The notes under the pieces: generated by a model
Told to the model about the DNA's origin: nothing
The model's database searches: none
Seen by the model: only the letters and a program-made list of their open reading frames with translations
Part shown: positions 25,701-39,215 of the stretch, piece by piece
Numbering within the stretch: the stretch's first letter is position 1
How the letters are laid out: each line of letters begins with the position of its first letter
Position numbers and translations under genes: made by a program
Origin: Glandiceps talaboti
Lineage: Eukaryota > Hemichordata > Enteropneusta > Spengelidae
Direction: 5' to 3'
Length of the DNA: 64,000 bases
Assembly (NCBI RefSeq): GCF_964340395.1
Contig: NC_135552.1
Span: 25,838,181 to 25,902,180 of the forward strand

Positions 25701-27099
25701 ACACACACATTGTAACCTGACTTTCATGACAACAGCAGCTGTAATTATACCAGTTGCCATGTAAAATGAACTGGGTAACATCGGTTTACTATGGAGTATC
25801 AGATTTTGATTAAAACAGATGAAGGACATGAGTTTTAAATTTCAATTTGTCCATTTTATTAAGTCTAATGAACAGCAAAGGTCACATTTAACAATCTGAC
25901 TAGCAAAGTATCCAAGGTTAACGGTTATGTTCTAAATTCTCAGCTTTACATCAATCCCTGTTATGAATAACCCAATAGCTTGGATTATGAAATGTTTCCA
26001 TAACATCATGGCCCCAAACCCCAACATGTTACATGTTGGTTTCAACTGCCAGCATGAAGTCTATTATGATATGCTTGCCAGGTACATGTAATGTTCTGCT
26101 GCATGACTGCTTTCTCATCCATTTTTGTGTATTGTAAAATAGATATTCAGAAGAAATGGCTTGGAATAAAATGGAAAGCCACATAAATGATTTATATATA
26201 TTTGCCCGGAGAGGCCAGTAACACAGTCAATACATGTACCATACTGTTTCTGATACTCAATTTTTTTAGGGAAACACACAGTACATGCCATTACAAATTG
26301 AAGTAAACCATGCATACATTATTCATGATATTGTTTGAATGGTTTCCATAATGTCTGTATTTTGTGGCATTCCTTTAATTGTGACTATGGTAATAACAGT
26401 AATCAAGCAAAGTCAACAGGAATTGTTTTTACTGGGTTCAATAAATATATCCTTTACTGAAATTAAAAATTCAAGACAAGCGATACGATAATGGAATAGA
26501 GTCGTAATTATCCATACGCTTTCAAATATATCACCATTTATTGTTGGTCAGGGAATTGACTATTTTTTCAACAAGTAACATTAACCATTATTCATTACAT
26601 TAATGGAAAAGTCTTTCAAATACCTAGGGAAAGGCATACCTAAACATTTGCATAGTTGCCATTTAGCTTGAAATTCCAGTTCTACCATCGTATGTTCAAA
26701 TTAATTGTTTCAAACCTAGAATTTGATGAGAGCGAAAATCAATCATAACCTACAGCACTGATTCTAAAGTAAACTTGTCAATTAGTCAACACGGTTTTAA
26801 ATATGCAGCTATCAAAACCTGGAATCCTGTGCCCACAACAGACAAATGCTTAAAAGGCAAACCTAAAGCAGTAATTTTTGAGGGAATGACTACATCTTCC
26901 TGGCCCTTTTAAATAATTGTTTCTATAATTTTATTTTTGAATGTGTCCTTTTTATCTACTTCTTTTGATTTCATTTGCAACACCAAGAGAGCTTCTGTAT
27001 ATTTACATAATTTTTGCCACTGGCATAATCTCCATCACTATTCACTTAGAGATGTATATTTGTTGTTTTAACTCGCACCCCTACTTTGCCTTAATTTTC
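22722..27099. other. Non-coding AT-rich stretch
   Basis: Unique sequence with the CA/TGTA region at 25.6 kb. The frame at 23737-23922 minus (RGGGTWGENFRCLA near its end) is of mixed composition but too short to assign. Nothing else recognisable. Confidence 0.55.
25620..25712 (+). repeat. Mixed CA / TGTA simple-sequence region
   Basis: Alternating purine-pyrimidine sequence: ACACACAC, (ATGT)n, then TGCACGTGCACACACGCACG and ACACACAC. It is capable of Z-DNA. An 87-codon minus frame across it is of low complexity. Confidence 0.85.
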
Positions 27100-27662
27100 A
27101 GGTATGCTATTTCCATGGACCTCACAAAAATGTTTGTCATGGTCAATGTCTCATTAGAAAGCTCATCATTGATAATGTTAAGGTAGGCACTTGAACGGTG
27201 TCCATATGTAGTAAACTTGGGAGAAAACATGCAAAATGTGCTCTTTCACCACATATATGGTCGGCACTCTGCTATACTTGTCAAGTAAAGCAAAGTGCGA
27301 AATTAAGTGACATGCATATGCGTCACAGGCAAACCCAAGTCATGATTAAGATATCATCATCACTTGAAATGATTTATTCAAAAAGCTACGAAGATAACTC
27401 AACTTTGACTACTTGACCTTCAAGAAGACTTTCAATGTCAAAGGTCAAAGTTTTGAATGGAGTCACTACGTATTATACCTCCAAAGTTATGATGCACATT
27501 GTGAAATTAAACAAATATGGCTGCATGTCATTTGGCCATATTTGATTCGGTCATAAAACAAAGTGATGTGTATGCCTCACATACCTTTGTACCAGGTTTG
27601 TTTGAAATCAGATGAAATCAGAGATGAGGGTAAACGCACGCAAGCAAACATGCGCGCACACA

Positions 27663-27739
<77 letters not shown>

Positions 27740-27830
27740 GCAGGCATGAATGGACAAATGGTCACACAGATGTAACCCAATGTATAACTTCCCTCCGGAC
27801 GATGCCCTTTGGGGACTAATTATGCATTTG
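27100..27830. mobile_element. Dispersed repeat with AGGTCA block, copy 2, with CA expansion
   Basis: Longer relative of the 6.6-kb repeat. It has TCATTAGAAAGCTCATCATT near 27150, CAAAGGTCAAAGTTTTGAAT near 27440, CAAATATGGCTGCA near 27512, and TTTGTACCAGGTTTGTTTGA near 27588. A long (AC)n lies at 27664-27735 and the conclusion CTCCGGACGATGCCCTTTGG is near 27793. It appears to be a more complete copy including the microsatellite-bearing end. Short open frames across it are incidental. Confidence 0.6.
27664..27735 (+). repeat. (AC)n microsatellite, about 36 units
   Basis: Uninterrupted CA/AC dinucleotide tract inside the 27-kb dispersed repeat. Open frames reading Thr-His or Val-Cys through it are artefacts. 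Confidence 0.97.
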
Positions 27831-29117
27831 TGGCGACTGACTACAACTTACATAAGTCAGATAAACTATAATACATACTAAAAACAGTTTGGGATAATCA
27901 GTTTTTTTTACAACCTAACCTGGAATAATTTGATGATGCTTGACTTGACTTCACATGACTTCAAAGCTCTTATAGAATGATGTTGCATTTCGATCAAATT
28001 TATCGACTTTCAGCTTATTTGATTATATATATATTATCTATAATATATACAATATCAAAGCTTTAGTAGCCTTCAAAGTTCTCAACAAACAGTGGGGATA
28101 AACGGAAGCTATTAAGAGTAATCATTTTCCCAGTTCTAATCTAAGATTTAGTACTGCCATGACATCACATGTGCCCTTGTATTCAAATCAAACCAATCTG
28201 AACACTCCATGAATGTGGCAATTAATGTAGATGTGGGGCATCATGATACACTCACTCACTCGACATCTACAAATTAGGCATTTTCCATAGACACTTGCCT
28301 CAAAAGAGGAATATTTGATTCAATTTGTTGGAATCCTATTTTCCGAAAGACTTATTTTGATGCTTTAATAATTCATGGTGTTTAAATCTAGTCTGGCATT
28401 ATTGGTAATTACTGAGAATCAAGACGAATGCATTGGAGTCTAAATGTTGACTTGTGATCATAATATCCTATATTAGTACAATCCATTCAGCCTAGACTGG
28501 CGCCTAGGTAAGTCATCTCAATGTACATGCCAATTGCCCTCCCAAAAATGTCAGCAATCAGACCTAAAATAGATAGAGTAATGGTCGATAGTTATCTTCT
28601 ACAATAGCAAAGGTTAGGAATTTAAATACACTAGTGTAGCATTTTTCAAAAACATTTCATTTTTGTCAAGAATAGGTGTACTAAAGCTGAACATATTTTC
28701 ACAAATTTGTTGACAAATACAAAATAAATCTAGACAAAGCTGGATTCTTTTTAAGAAATAAATTGATAAAAAAATGAATTATTAGAACATGCAATCACAA
28801 TATTCATAATATAATTTGCAAAACAGTGATCAATTTTTAAATGTAATATCTACAGTTCAAGTTGCTTAGTAACTTAGACTATATATATATTATTTTCTTA
28901 CTGAAAAATCACCATCAACCTTCTCAAAAGTTTAATCCTCCATTTAAAACTAAAAATTGATTGTCAATAAGGTGCAAAAGTTACTCCAACAGCATTACAG
29001 AAACCCTAAAAATATTAGTGCATACACTCCATTTTGTATTCATTACTATAGTGTTAAAGGTGTTTACAATTTCACAAAAGAACGTCTCTGCTAATTTATT
29101 GGCTACTAATATATCTG

Positions 29118-29240
29118 GACCACTAAGAAATGACAACTCAATTAGTAAACACACCAATGACCACTAAGAAATGACAAATCAATTAGTAAACACACCAATG
29201 ACCACTAAGAAATGACACATCAATTAGTAAACACACCAAT
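29118..29240 (+). repeat. 41-bp tandem repeat, exactly three units
   Basis: Three units of exactly 41 bp beginning GACCACTAAGAAATGACA and ending AAACACACCAAT. They differ only at the CAACTC/CAAATC/CACATC position, so this is a recent local amplification. Confidence 0.95.
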
Positions 29241-29368
29241 GGCATTGAGTGACTTTTGGGATGAAGCCATGATACTGACATTCTCACAATGAATGCAAAA
29301 TTATTTCAAGACATGAATATTTTTTTAATTAATCATATATATATTAAGTAAGGTTTTGAGTCAATCAA

Positions 29369-29908
29369 ATGATACAGTCCCTTTATCTGAAAACCTTTCT
29401 GTCATATCAAAATATTGTCAAAGGCCAAGTTGATATATATAAATTTTCTAACAAAAACATTTCATTTTATATTGAAACAACTATCTTATCATATTTCTTT
29501 TATAGGCACACCAACATCCAAACAATGAAAGTTCCTTATTTTAACACTGAAAACTTTAGATTTTAGAATTTACTCTATTTGGAACTCCTTGTCACGTGAT
29601 ATTTCACTTGTCATTCAAAACAAGCATTTGAAGAATTTTAATGCTCAGATTGCCGGCAAACAATTACTATGAGGTACTCGCGAACAAGATATTTTAATGT
29701 AATTTTATCTTTCTTTCCATTTGTGTATTGTAACTGTATTGTGTATTGTAAATGTATTATGTATTGTAACTGTATTGTGTACTGTAACTGTAGTTCTTGC
29801 CGGTTGTCTCATTTCTATATATTTGTTTTGGGGTCTACGTCTGTGTTTGTCACCTGTGTGGACTGTCTGACTTTTGTCACAAGTTAAATAAATCAATAAA
29901 ATAAATAT
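29369..29908 (+). pseudogene. LINE ORF2 C-terminus and 3' tail, remnant
   Basis: Plus-strand end of a LINE-type polyprotein. The first frame (29369-29566) ends MKVPYFNTENFRF. After a single-base shift the frame continues IYSIWNSLSRDISLVIQN and stops at TGA 29670-29672. The pattern (VPxxxTExF...WNSLxxDI) is the typical last segment of LINE ORF2 proteins. It is followed by a roughly 230-bp 3' UTR that contains an 18-bp tandem repeat and ends in an A-rich tail of AATAAAT repeats near 29885-29908. Upstream RT domains are missing, as in a 5'-truncated insertion. It may or may not be the same family as the fragment at 47 kb. Confidence 0.72.
29723..29794 (+). repeat. 18-bp tandem repeat, four copies
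   Basis: Four head-to-tail 18-bp units of the form GTGTATTGTAACTGTATT with one or two substitutions each, inside the 3' UTR of the LINE remnant. Because 18 is a multiple of three, a cysteine-rich repeated open frame appears on the plus strand. I regard it as an artefact. Confidence 0.85.
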
Positions 29909-30594
29909 TAATTACAGGAAAAGTAAATCTCAAACTTCCAAATTTTTGCTCACATTTTTTTATTTTAGATGTATTGTTCATGTGATGCACACACCTTATA
30001 TGAATGTACATAATATGAAACCCATTGTGTTTGTTTTATTCAATCATGCATGTATATACAGACAGTCACTGATTTGGTTAAAATGGATATTCAATCATTA
30101 ATCCATCAATTCATGATATCATTCACCAAATCATTCATTTGCTTGGCACAAATCTATACTCTCAAAGATAATCAATTTTTTTCTACCCTTTAATGATCAT
30201 GGCATTCCAAGATTCTTTACATCGAGTCCCAATGCGTACATCAATCAATCTTTCCTGTCGGGATCAGTGCATCCATCCATTTCTCCTTTCCTGATCTACG
30301 AATATATCAATCCCATTTTAATGGAATGATATCTGTGATTGTCTTTCATCTCTTCTTCACAACTTACTACATGTATCAATCTTTGCAATTCATCCTGTCA
30401 CCTCCTAAGTAAATCATGTAGCCACAGCAAACTTGACATGTTGGTCTACTAAACTTTGGAATGCAATCACATTTGAATCTATTTAAATCTATTATTTGAT
30501 GTGATAAACAAAAGACACACATTTTACGATTCCTCGGAAAAGAAGACACAAACATTCCCTGGCTATAGGCAAACACAAACAGATGTCTGTGTGT

Positions 30595-30676
<82 letters not shown>

Positions 30677-33600
30677 TGTGGTTGAAATATTTTACATTCT
30701 GTTCCCTATTATATATAATATACATATATATATAATATATAATCAAACCAGACATTTTGCCATTCCTTGGCTATATAGACAGACACCATTCCTGGGCTAT
30801 TAGCACTGGACTTGCTTTAAATTGTGCTCAACACAGTAAATCAAATTTCCCAGAGTACATCTTGCATGACTTCAATTTCTGATTAGCTCTGATAACTATC
30901 TGACCTCCTAGGATAGGTACCAATCAGAAACTCTTAAAAGTACTGGCTCGTAAATCTGGTGCATGTAGCTAAGGAATGCCTGTTTGTATTATCTACATTT
31001 TGAACAATCTAATTTCATAGTTTAATGAATAATATGTCAAGAAATGTTGTTTTTGGTAGTAAAAACACAGGTAACGCAAAATTTGCTTGTACTAATCATA
31101 TGCTTCATTTGACATGAATCTACATGGAAATCATACATAATATTAGAGAATCATTAAATTCAAGGAGATTGATGTAGTATATCACAAACCATGTATGAGT
31201 ATGACCACAGTGAAATGTATGAACACAGTGTGAAATGCCATACTCCATAACTAAGCTATAACTGTACGACTCCCAAGTACACTTTATCCAAATAATTATA
31301 TTGAATATATGCTACATGATGACATCTGTATGGCTTTTAGTTTCATCTATATTTAACAATTTGAAATAAAATCATGAAATGTAAAATATCCATAAAAATA
31401 TATCCCTTAGGGTATTGATAACTTTTCTGGCCATGATAATCTGATATGTATTCCACCACTGACATTAGATTCACAAAAGCTCCCCAAATTTAGTAGGGTT
31501 CTTAAAATCCCCTTTCCCTTCTTTAACCCACCCTCTTCCTCCTTCCACTAAAAAGTATGAACAAACAATCACTATTCAAAATTATACGCAAGAAATCTTC
31601 TTTTACTTCCAACATCAAAATATTCTAAATCTGCACACCCAGTCTTATTTTGAAAGCAGTTTTGTGTAATATTAGAGAGTTTCATGCTGATAACCTTTTC
31701 CTAGAATGTTCCACCAACCTTCCATCTGTTGCTATTCATGGACACAATGACGCCAACAAGGACATGTACATAGATAAAGGAACACAAATGCATGAGTTCA
31801 CTTATACTTCCAGCTGAAAGTCAACTACTTAAGCAGAAATACTGATAAGATAAATGCATTTTTGTTCATCCCTTGGACTACTGGAATTACATTATTATGC
31901 CTGATATCTGTTGTCTGATTGCATTATTTGTTCTGGACAGCAATCACAAAATGCTACTGTGCATTATTATCTTTCACTCTCATTTAAAAAGTCATTGTAC
32001 TTTTTGTATCCTAAGTCATTGTACTTTTTGTATCCTAATCAAGCATTCATGTATCCGGGTACATTATGAATTGGGGCAATCATTATTATAAGTTATCTAA
32101 ATCAACCAGAAAGTGAACTGACATGACACATAATGCTGTGACACTGCAACAGAATGCTACATGTACTAGATGTCATTTACAAGTTATACAACAAATCTTA
32201 TTAGCACAGTCTTAATGTAACAGCAAATATCATATTTTTACTTCCAAAAATATTACATTTTTACTTCCAAAGACTGAAAGAGCATATTAACATTCATCAA
32301 ATCGTCTTGCCTTGATTTGTTTATCATCACAACAACCATGGTACTAACTATCAAGAAAAACATTTTGAACAAAAAATGTTATTTTTGTTAATACCTAATT
32401 TGCATGTCAAGAATCAGGTAATCTTGTCTTGATCAAGATTAAGAAAGCCTTTACGGAATATCTCTAACTTTATATATCAAATAAATCTGCCAAATATATT
32501 CCAAGTTTAAAGAGTTTTGAACAAATTTATACATCCCCAGACACATATTTACTAATTTCATCACAATTCAGCTGTCAAATCAGTTGTTATTCTGGAGTTT
32601 AAGATTTTTCCAGCCTAATTTGCATTTGCGACCGTTACGATATTGAATTATTTGCAATACACAATCTGACGATGACAAGAATCAACAGAACTGATGATGC
32701 TGATCACTTATGTGTAGATTGTAGGTACACAAACTGATGACATCATCGATAGTTGCCATATTATAAATGAATCTAAATTTAGATTATAATGTACACATTT
32801 TGGCTTATGTAAATTTAACTGTGCATTTTCCAATGTGACTGCAAGGAATGCCATCATTCTTACTGTACAGAAACTTAGGAACTATAAGCCATTGAATTAT
32901 AGAAAGTTACAATACACACTTTACTTTGAGACTATCATTAAGATCAATGTCTATATCCCATGATTTTATCATCAAAACATGACGCATGCATGTAAAGACT
33001 GAAAGCAAATTCATGTATCAAGTATTAATCATTTAATCACTAAGTTGCTCAGAAAACAAGAATTGTTCTGAATCAAGATCCTTGATTTTCCCATCAGGAC
33101 CAGTCCTACTAATGGTTCAGATATCAGCCCACCAACTTCAAGTGCAAGTTTCATGACCTTTGACCTGATGATGTAGGTTGCTACTGGTTACTAACCCAGG
33201 CTCATGGACAGCACTATTCTCTGTAACATCTAACTTCCTGATCTTCCTGACTTTTCCAGGCTGTATCAACTAACAAAATTCACATGTGATATTTGAAGCA
33301 CCTGACTCTTAAGAGAGAGACTTCATAAATATAGATATCTTTCAATTTAAAGGGCCGGTTATAACAATATTGGAATCCACGATATTATATTAATATTATT
33401 TCATATTTACATCATAAACTTTAATAATATGCACCCTGGAAATAAAATCTTGAAACTTTTGCACTCATTCAACTTCAGGAAAACACCAATTCTGGATTAA
33501 AATCAAGAAAAAAATTTACGAGTGACATACAATTTTTTGTTAAATTGAGGTCAAAATGATGGAGAAACCAAAATGGCTACCGATAATGTAAGTCTGTGGA

Positions 33601-33879
33601 TTTTAAAGCTAGGTGGTAAACACCCAAATATTTTTTTCAAAATGACAAGGACTAAAATTTCCAATGGCAATGTCATAAGAGATTTTAGGAATTACAATTT
33701 TCTGGAAAATTGAGCCTCATGGCACATTAAGTATGTACCATTGAAATTTAGGAAAAGAATTCTGCATAGTTGGCAAACCAACAATATAAATATTGAAATG
33801 TAAGTCTAACAATAAAATATATCTAAACTTAAAGCTATATGCCAAAAAACATACTTCAGTTTATAGGTCAAACACTTAA
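29909..33879. other. Non-coding AT-rich stretch
   Basis: Contains the GT repeat. A 21-bp duplication of AGTCATTGTACTTTTTGTAT lies at about 31990-32035, and a doubled TTTTTACTTCCAAA near 32235-32270. No credible exon seen. Confidence 0.55.
30599..30680 (+). repeat. (GT)n microsatellite, about 38 units
   Basis: Nearly pure GT tract followed by an AT palindrome-rich stretch at 30707-30745. Thr-His and Cys-Val frames on the two strands are artefacts. Confidence 0.97.
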
Positions 33880-34652
33880 TATCACATATTGGAACCTTAG
33901 AATAGCGTGTACATGAAAACATGCTAGACTTGACAGGCATCATGTTAACATTGGAATCTAACATTTCATCTCTCCTCAGCACAAGTCTGAATTTCCAGTT
34001 ACAATCTTAGAATATCAGCAGATCATACCAATATGTACATGTCACTAGAAATTATGCCGACATTGGAATCTTTGAACAGCATCTTTATGACCTATACACA
34101 CAGGTCAAAATTTACATGTATCTCTGTTTCAAACGAGGAACAGCTAGCATCTGACCAGGCATACAGGTCACACACTTATGAATATTATCATGTATCTTCT
34201 CCTAGATACATGCATATTTGTTGTGGTCTTACTCTCTATCTTAGCTATCCGATGTTGCAAGAAGGCCATACTAAACAGAACTTAATATATGAATAGCACA
34301 TCTGAACAAGGTCATACTGAAAAAAATTTATGTTTACTCTCAATATTTATATTGAAATCTTGGAAGAGCATGCACATCTGAACAAGGCCATACTGAACAG
34401 AACTTATGTTACACTTAATATTGGAATACTGCACACCGGAACATGGCCATGCATACTGAACATAATTTAACATGTTAAACTTAATATATATTGAAAATTG
34501 GAAAGGTACATCTGAACAAGGACATGCACACTGAAACAGAATTTAATATGTTAAATTAGATATAATTTTATTAAAATCTTGGAATATCACACCTACACAA
34601 GGCCATACTGAAACATTGTTTACTCAAAACTCCATTATTATAGACTAGTATA
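33880..34652 (+). repeat. Degenerate tandem array (ACATCTGAACAAGG motif)
   Basis: Repeated, diverged units of roughly 70-100 bp. Each carries TATTGGAATCTTAGAATAGC-like sequence, then ACATCTGAACAAGGCCATAC and ACTGAACAGAATTTAATAT. Clear instances begin near 33890, 33950, 34060, 34300, 34375, 34435, 34505 and 34590. It grades into the clean 41-bp array that follows, which seems to derive from part of this unit. An 87-codon frame at 34033 is incidental. Confidence 0.7.
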
Positions 34653-34835
34653 CATACTTTTATTTTATTTTAAGTTCATCTGGACAAGGCCATACTGTAC
34701 ATACTTTATTTTAAGTTCATCTGAACAAGACCATACTGTACATACTTTATTTTAAGTTCATCTGAACAAGGCCATACTGTACATACTTTATTTTAAGTTC
34801 ATCTGAACAAGGCCATACTGTACATACTTTATGTT
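34653..34835 (+). repeat. 41-bp tandem repeat, about 4.5 units
   Basis: Units beginning CATACTTTATTTTAAGTTCA and ending CAAGGCCATACTGTA, nearly identical apart from a 5-bp insertion in the first. They are a recent amplification of part of the degenerate array to the left. Confidence 0.93.
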
Positions 34836-35430
34836 CAGTCTAACTGTCAAAGAAGACATCCATGTCCATGTAAACTTCATGCATGATTAGAATCCTAAAA
34901 TGTTAGCATTGTTAAACTACAGGACCACTTAAAAGCGACTGGACTTATACTGACTGGAAGAACATGACTATATTACAAACAACATACATGTAATCATAGT
35001 TGTAATTCAGAACAACTGTGATTGTCACTTCAGTTTACACTGTATTTCTCAGTACCTGCAACAGCATTTTACCTCGTGCTAAAGGATCAAAATAGAACAA
35101 AAAGGTCGACTAATTCTCACGCACGCCTATAGTAATGCATGTGAAATGTATGGAGGGAAAGTTATGGTGTCGATCAAGAACATGAATGTTCATTATTTTT
35201 ATGATGCACCTAGGCAGTAATATTCTATTTCAGGTACCGACAATTTTTAAAAGTTCATTTTTTTATTTTTGTCTAAGTTCTCTCAATTGTCATTCCTTTA
35301 AATACTTGCTTTTACCATTCTTTCCCCCCCCCCCCTTATTTTACCGATGAATTTTATTTTGTATTTTCTGTTTTATATTTGTCAGCATCTTTTAGTGCCA
35401 CCTACACTGTTTTTTGTTGTTGCCTTATTT

Positions 35431-35493
35431 TTTATTTATTTATTTATTTATTTATTTTTTTTTTTTTTTTTTTTTTTTTTTGGGGGGGGGGGG
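35431..35493 (+). repeat. (TTTA)n, T27 and G12 homopolymer block
   Basis: A TTTA repeat runs into 27 T (35455-35481) followed at once by 12 G (35482-35493). A run of about 12 C lies 100 bp to the left (about 35325-35336). The exact lengths are vulnerable to sequencing error. Confidence 0.9.
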
Positions 35494-36170
35494 TTCTTAT
35501 TTATAAATTTTATCCTCCACTATATTTTATTTCAGATTCCTAAGGAATATCTTCTGTGTTGCAGTGGAAGACTGACCGGAACATCGAATAAAATGGTTTT
35601 TTGTTCATGAAATTGAGCCTGACATCTTGTATTTTACCAAACTATAGTTTTACATTGTAGGGTGCATCAGATTATCAATGTGGTCTCAAGCTTGGATTTA
35701 ATAGCATCTAATTGTCATCACACTGGTCAAAGAACATTTACATTTAAGACCACCATCACAAACGCCCAGAATATCTTATTAGTTTTTCATTTTTTATTTT
35801 TTTAGGCTATCAAAAAAGTCCCATAAAAGCGTACAAAGATACACCAGTATACACAAAAAAAAAACAGCAAACACCTTTAACAGACCTAATGTATCTAAAT
35901 ACACTTATTAAACAAGCCTAAGTATCTGTGACCATAGAATGCATCACAACAACATTGTACTTGAAACACTAGAACTACCTGATCTGACAGCAAGGCAGCT
36001 AGACCATCAAATAATATCACAGACCTCACCTATATACAGAGGGACATTATTATATGACTGCCTCACTGTGCACATCACAAGCTTTGCACAGTACTAGCTG
36101 ACTATCAGTCACATTTGATAAAGAAAAACACATTCTGACCATATAGTACAGGCAATCATTATCTGACCAT

Positions 36171-36194
36171 GTATATATATATATATATATATAT
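36171..36194 (+). repeat. (TA)n microsatellite
   Basis: About twelve TA units. Flanking sequence is unique AT-rich DNA with no element boundary visible. Confidence 0.93.
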
Positions 36195-38736
36195 GTCACT
36201 GACTTTAGCATCTGATATATATGACAGTCACACAGATGAAAAACTTCATAATTATAGTTCAAACATTAACTATCACAAAATACATGGATCTAAGTCATAT
36301 TCCTCACAGGCACACGTGTCACACTATTTCCATACAAGTATATCATTTAAGAAACAGCATGGTTATTAAATGTCTAGACATTTGAAATAACACAAAATGA
36401 TATCCAACTGCACATATATATGTCTTCCATTTACTAATTTGAAATATTCGTGCCAGCCATATCATGGCTCCTATTTTATTCTGGGTTTAGATTCATAACC
36501 ATTTGGACAGTATCTACGTCATCTGTAGAACACCACACAAATAGAAGATCGTAAAAGTCAAACAAACAACCAACCATGTATCCCATATATTATGACTCCT
36601 AAATATAATGAGAAGTCATGAAAGCTGTCACAGATGTTTGTTATAGGACAAATAACTGTCATATTATCACATTGAATTTGACCGAATGAAAACAAAATAG
36701 CATGAATAACGTCATTTCATCTTTCACATTACATGTATAAATTTAAAGTACATCATGATCAGAAATTCCATTGCTGACTTTGACAGGTTACGGATGCATA
36801 AGGCATCATTTTCATATTTTATGTTTTGATATTAAAAGTTAATTTTGATTTATGGCATACTGAAATATGATGACATAAGGATTAATACCTCACATGGATA
36901 TGATATACTGAAATTAGATCACCAACTTGAAGATTTCCTATAGTATTCAATGAATTCAACATATTGATTGCATCTTTTCAATAAGTTTTCAGCTTTTTTT
37001 TTTAATTTTTAAGATGTTTTTTAACTGGATTTTCTAGAAAATTGGTTCAAAATTATGTTTCCAATGGTTCATATTTCAAAAACAAATAACTGAATAGACA
37101 TCTATGCTGCTAACAAAAGACTTAATATAGGGGGTGTGTATGTATAGTTACTTTCTACAAATGTTGTTGCAGCTTGTTTTAATACTTTCTGACAGTACCA
37201 ATCGTAATATGGCTGCCACACAAAGATTTTGATGCAAATAACTTCAAATTGTGACTCTGGTTAATACATAAAGAACTTAATAATATCCACCACTACCATT
37301 GCACTGTAGGGGATACCAGTACGGTTATTTTCTGTATAATGAATCCCACTATTATACATGTATTGGAGTTTATAGCCTACTGCTAATAATGGGTATCATA
37401 CTTTGTTACCTTGTAATAGGCCATCTTAAGGATACCTAAGTGTACTCTCTGCACTATTTGTTACCTTCTAATGGGCCATTTTAAGTATCACAGTTATAAA
37501 AGAAACTGCCAGTCTTGTCATGTCATTGGAGGCTATATTTAAGATAGTCCAGCCTAATTTTTGTTGTATCGAACAAAAGAAGTATAAGTACAAAGGACAA
37601 GGTCTCAATGTCACTAGAATGACAGGGGTTTTTTGTTTCCAGGACACCTCTCACGAACAGTGCAATCATTCAATCTTCAAAGACAGCAGTGCAGTGTTTT
37701 TTATAGCTTCAACCACGCCATATCCTTTTATACCAAATACAACAACTACACCCTTTTGTCAGCTCTGAACACCTATACGCATAAACATTGGAAACAAGAA
37801 TGAATGAAAGCCCATTGTTCATTTTAGGAATGTTTGGTGGCCTTTAGTCATTACAAAGGACCCATCTTTATTATCATAACAGTGAAATCATGTCAAGGTT
37901 CAGGTAATATTTACATAGTAGCTGGAACTATTATAGTAGTAGGCGTCATAATAGCCAATATTATTCCTTATTCAAAAAATGTACAATTTAGGTAAATGTT
38001 ACAGTAAGTCTGCTATTGAATGGTGTTTTCTGGGCCATGGAAAGATTGCAGATTTTAATTGGTTGCAAAATAGCAGGTTAACAAACATACCTGTGCTTTC
38101 AAACTATTTCTATTGTGAATGATGTAACTATGTGGGAATAAATGACAGGTTGCTATAATCAGACAGACATGTGTTTATACAATGATCTTTTATAACTCTA
38201 GATCTGTTTTCATTTCTAGTGGTGATAAACGTGTGTGACTTCTAAAATAACAGCCTTACAGTTCATTTGAGATCAGATGGTGCTGTCAACTGTAGAATGT
38301 AATTCAGGCTCAATAGTTTCACATGAACTGAAAATATTTGCATTCTAAATGTCAACGTAAACCCTTTTTATATTAAATGTCAGGTTGTCCTACATACATC
38401 GTTTATTTCTTTAATATGTTTATTTGAATGATAGTTACAAGTTGAACACTGCACTTGGTCAACAAAATGAGCTATTTCTAAAGGAAATAGACTATAAGTT
38501 ACCTTCTATCGCACACAACAAAAATATACACAACAGCATAGATATGCATGTAATTAGGGAAAGTAGTAAGTCTGCAATAACATTTAATAAGAACAGCCAC
38601 CATTTGCATCGGAATTAATTACACATGCTGGTACATATTAAAAGCAGTTGCTAAGTCACGGCACAAATGAATAAATAGTTGCAACAATTTTAAGGATATA
38701 ATAAATACATGATTACTTTCAAATATGTGTTTCTTC

Positions 38737-39215
38737 TGCCTGTCAGTTATATTTTGAAATGGGGTCACATTAATTTGGTAAACTTAATTTTTGGCTGCTG
38801 AGTATAGTATGACTTACTGTAAGTTTAAGAATTTATTTTTAGGAGGAATGGATTATTCCCCAAACTGGTATCCCCTCTGCCTGTCAATATCACTGACATT
38901 TCGAATTTCATCACATATCACTTATTAAACTTAAACACAGTTAGTATGATTTAAGTTTAAGAATTCATTTAAATATTTAAGAATTCGTTTAGATATTGAG
39001 TATTAAACTCGGTAGAGGGATTGAGGTTTAATATTCGCAAACTCGCATTCCCTTTGTCTGACAGTATTACATTTTGAAATGGGGTCACATTACATGAAAT
39101 TAAATACAGTTTGAAATTCTGTAGTGTATGAATTAAGTTTAACAACTCATTTTTAATTTGAGTAACTCAGTAGGAGGAAAGTGGGGTTACTCCCCAACTG
39201 ACTGTAATTGATAAT
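38737..39215 (+). repeat. Degenerate array, three units of about 140-180 bp
   Basis: Units start at CTGCCTGTCA (38737 and 38878) and TGTCTGACAG (39055). The first and third share TTTTGAAATGGGGTCACATT exactly. All three contain TAAGTTTAA.AA.TCATTT and a GGAGGAA..G.GGTTACTCCCC-like end. Non-coding, old. Confidence 0.75.

Larger units (their letters stand above)
34836..38736. other. Non-coding AT-rich stretch
   Basis: Holds the T27/G12 block and the TA repeat. Frames at 35347 and 37520 are low-complexity or unassignable. TGTTACCTTGTAATAGGCCAT / TTGTTACCTTCTAATGGGCC is a loose duplication at about 37405 and 37460. Confidence 0.55.

Noticed and set aside
28021-28050. AT-rich palindromes here and at 30707-30745 as possible origins or elements
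   Set aside because: Simple AT alternation common in this composition, with no flanking structure.
30492-30803. 87-100 codon frames rich in Thr-His or Cys-Val
   Set aside because: They run through the (GT)n repeat with no other coding signal.
35347-35610. 87-codon frame with poly-Phe and poly-Gly
   Set aside because: Produced by the T27/G12 homopolymers.
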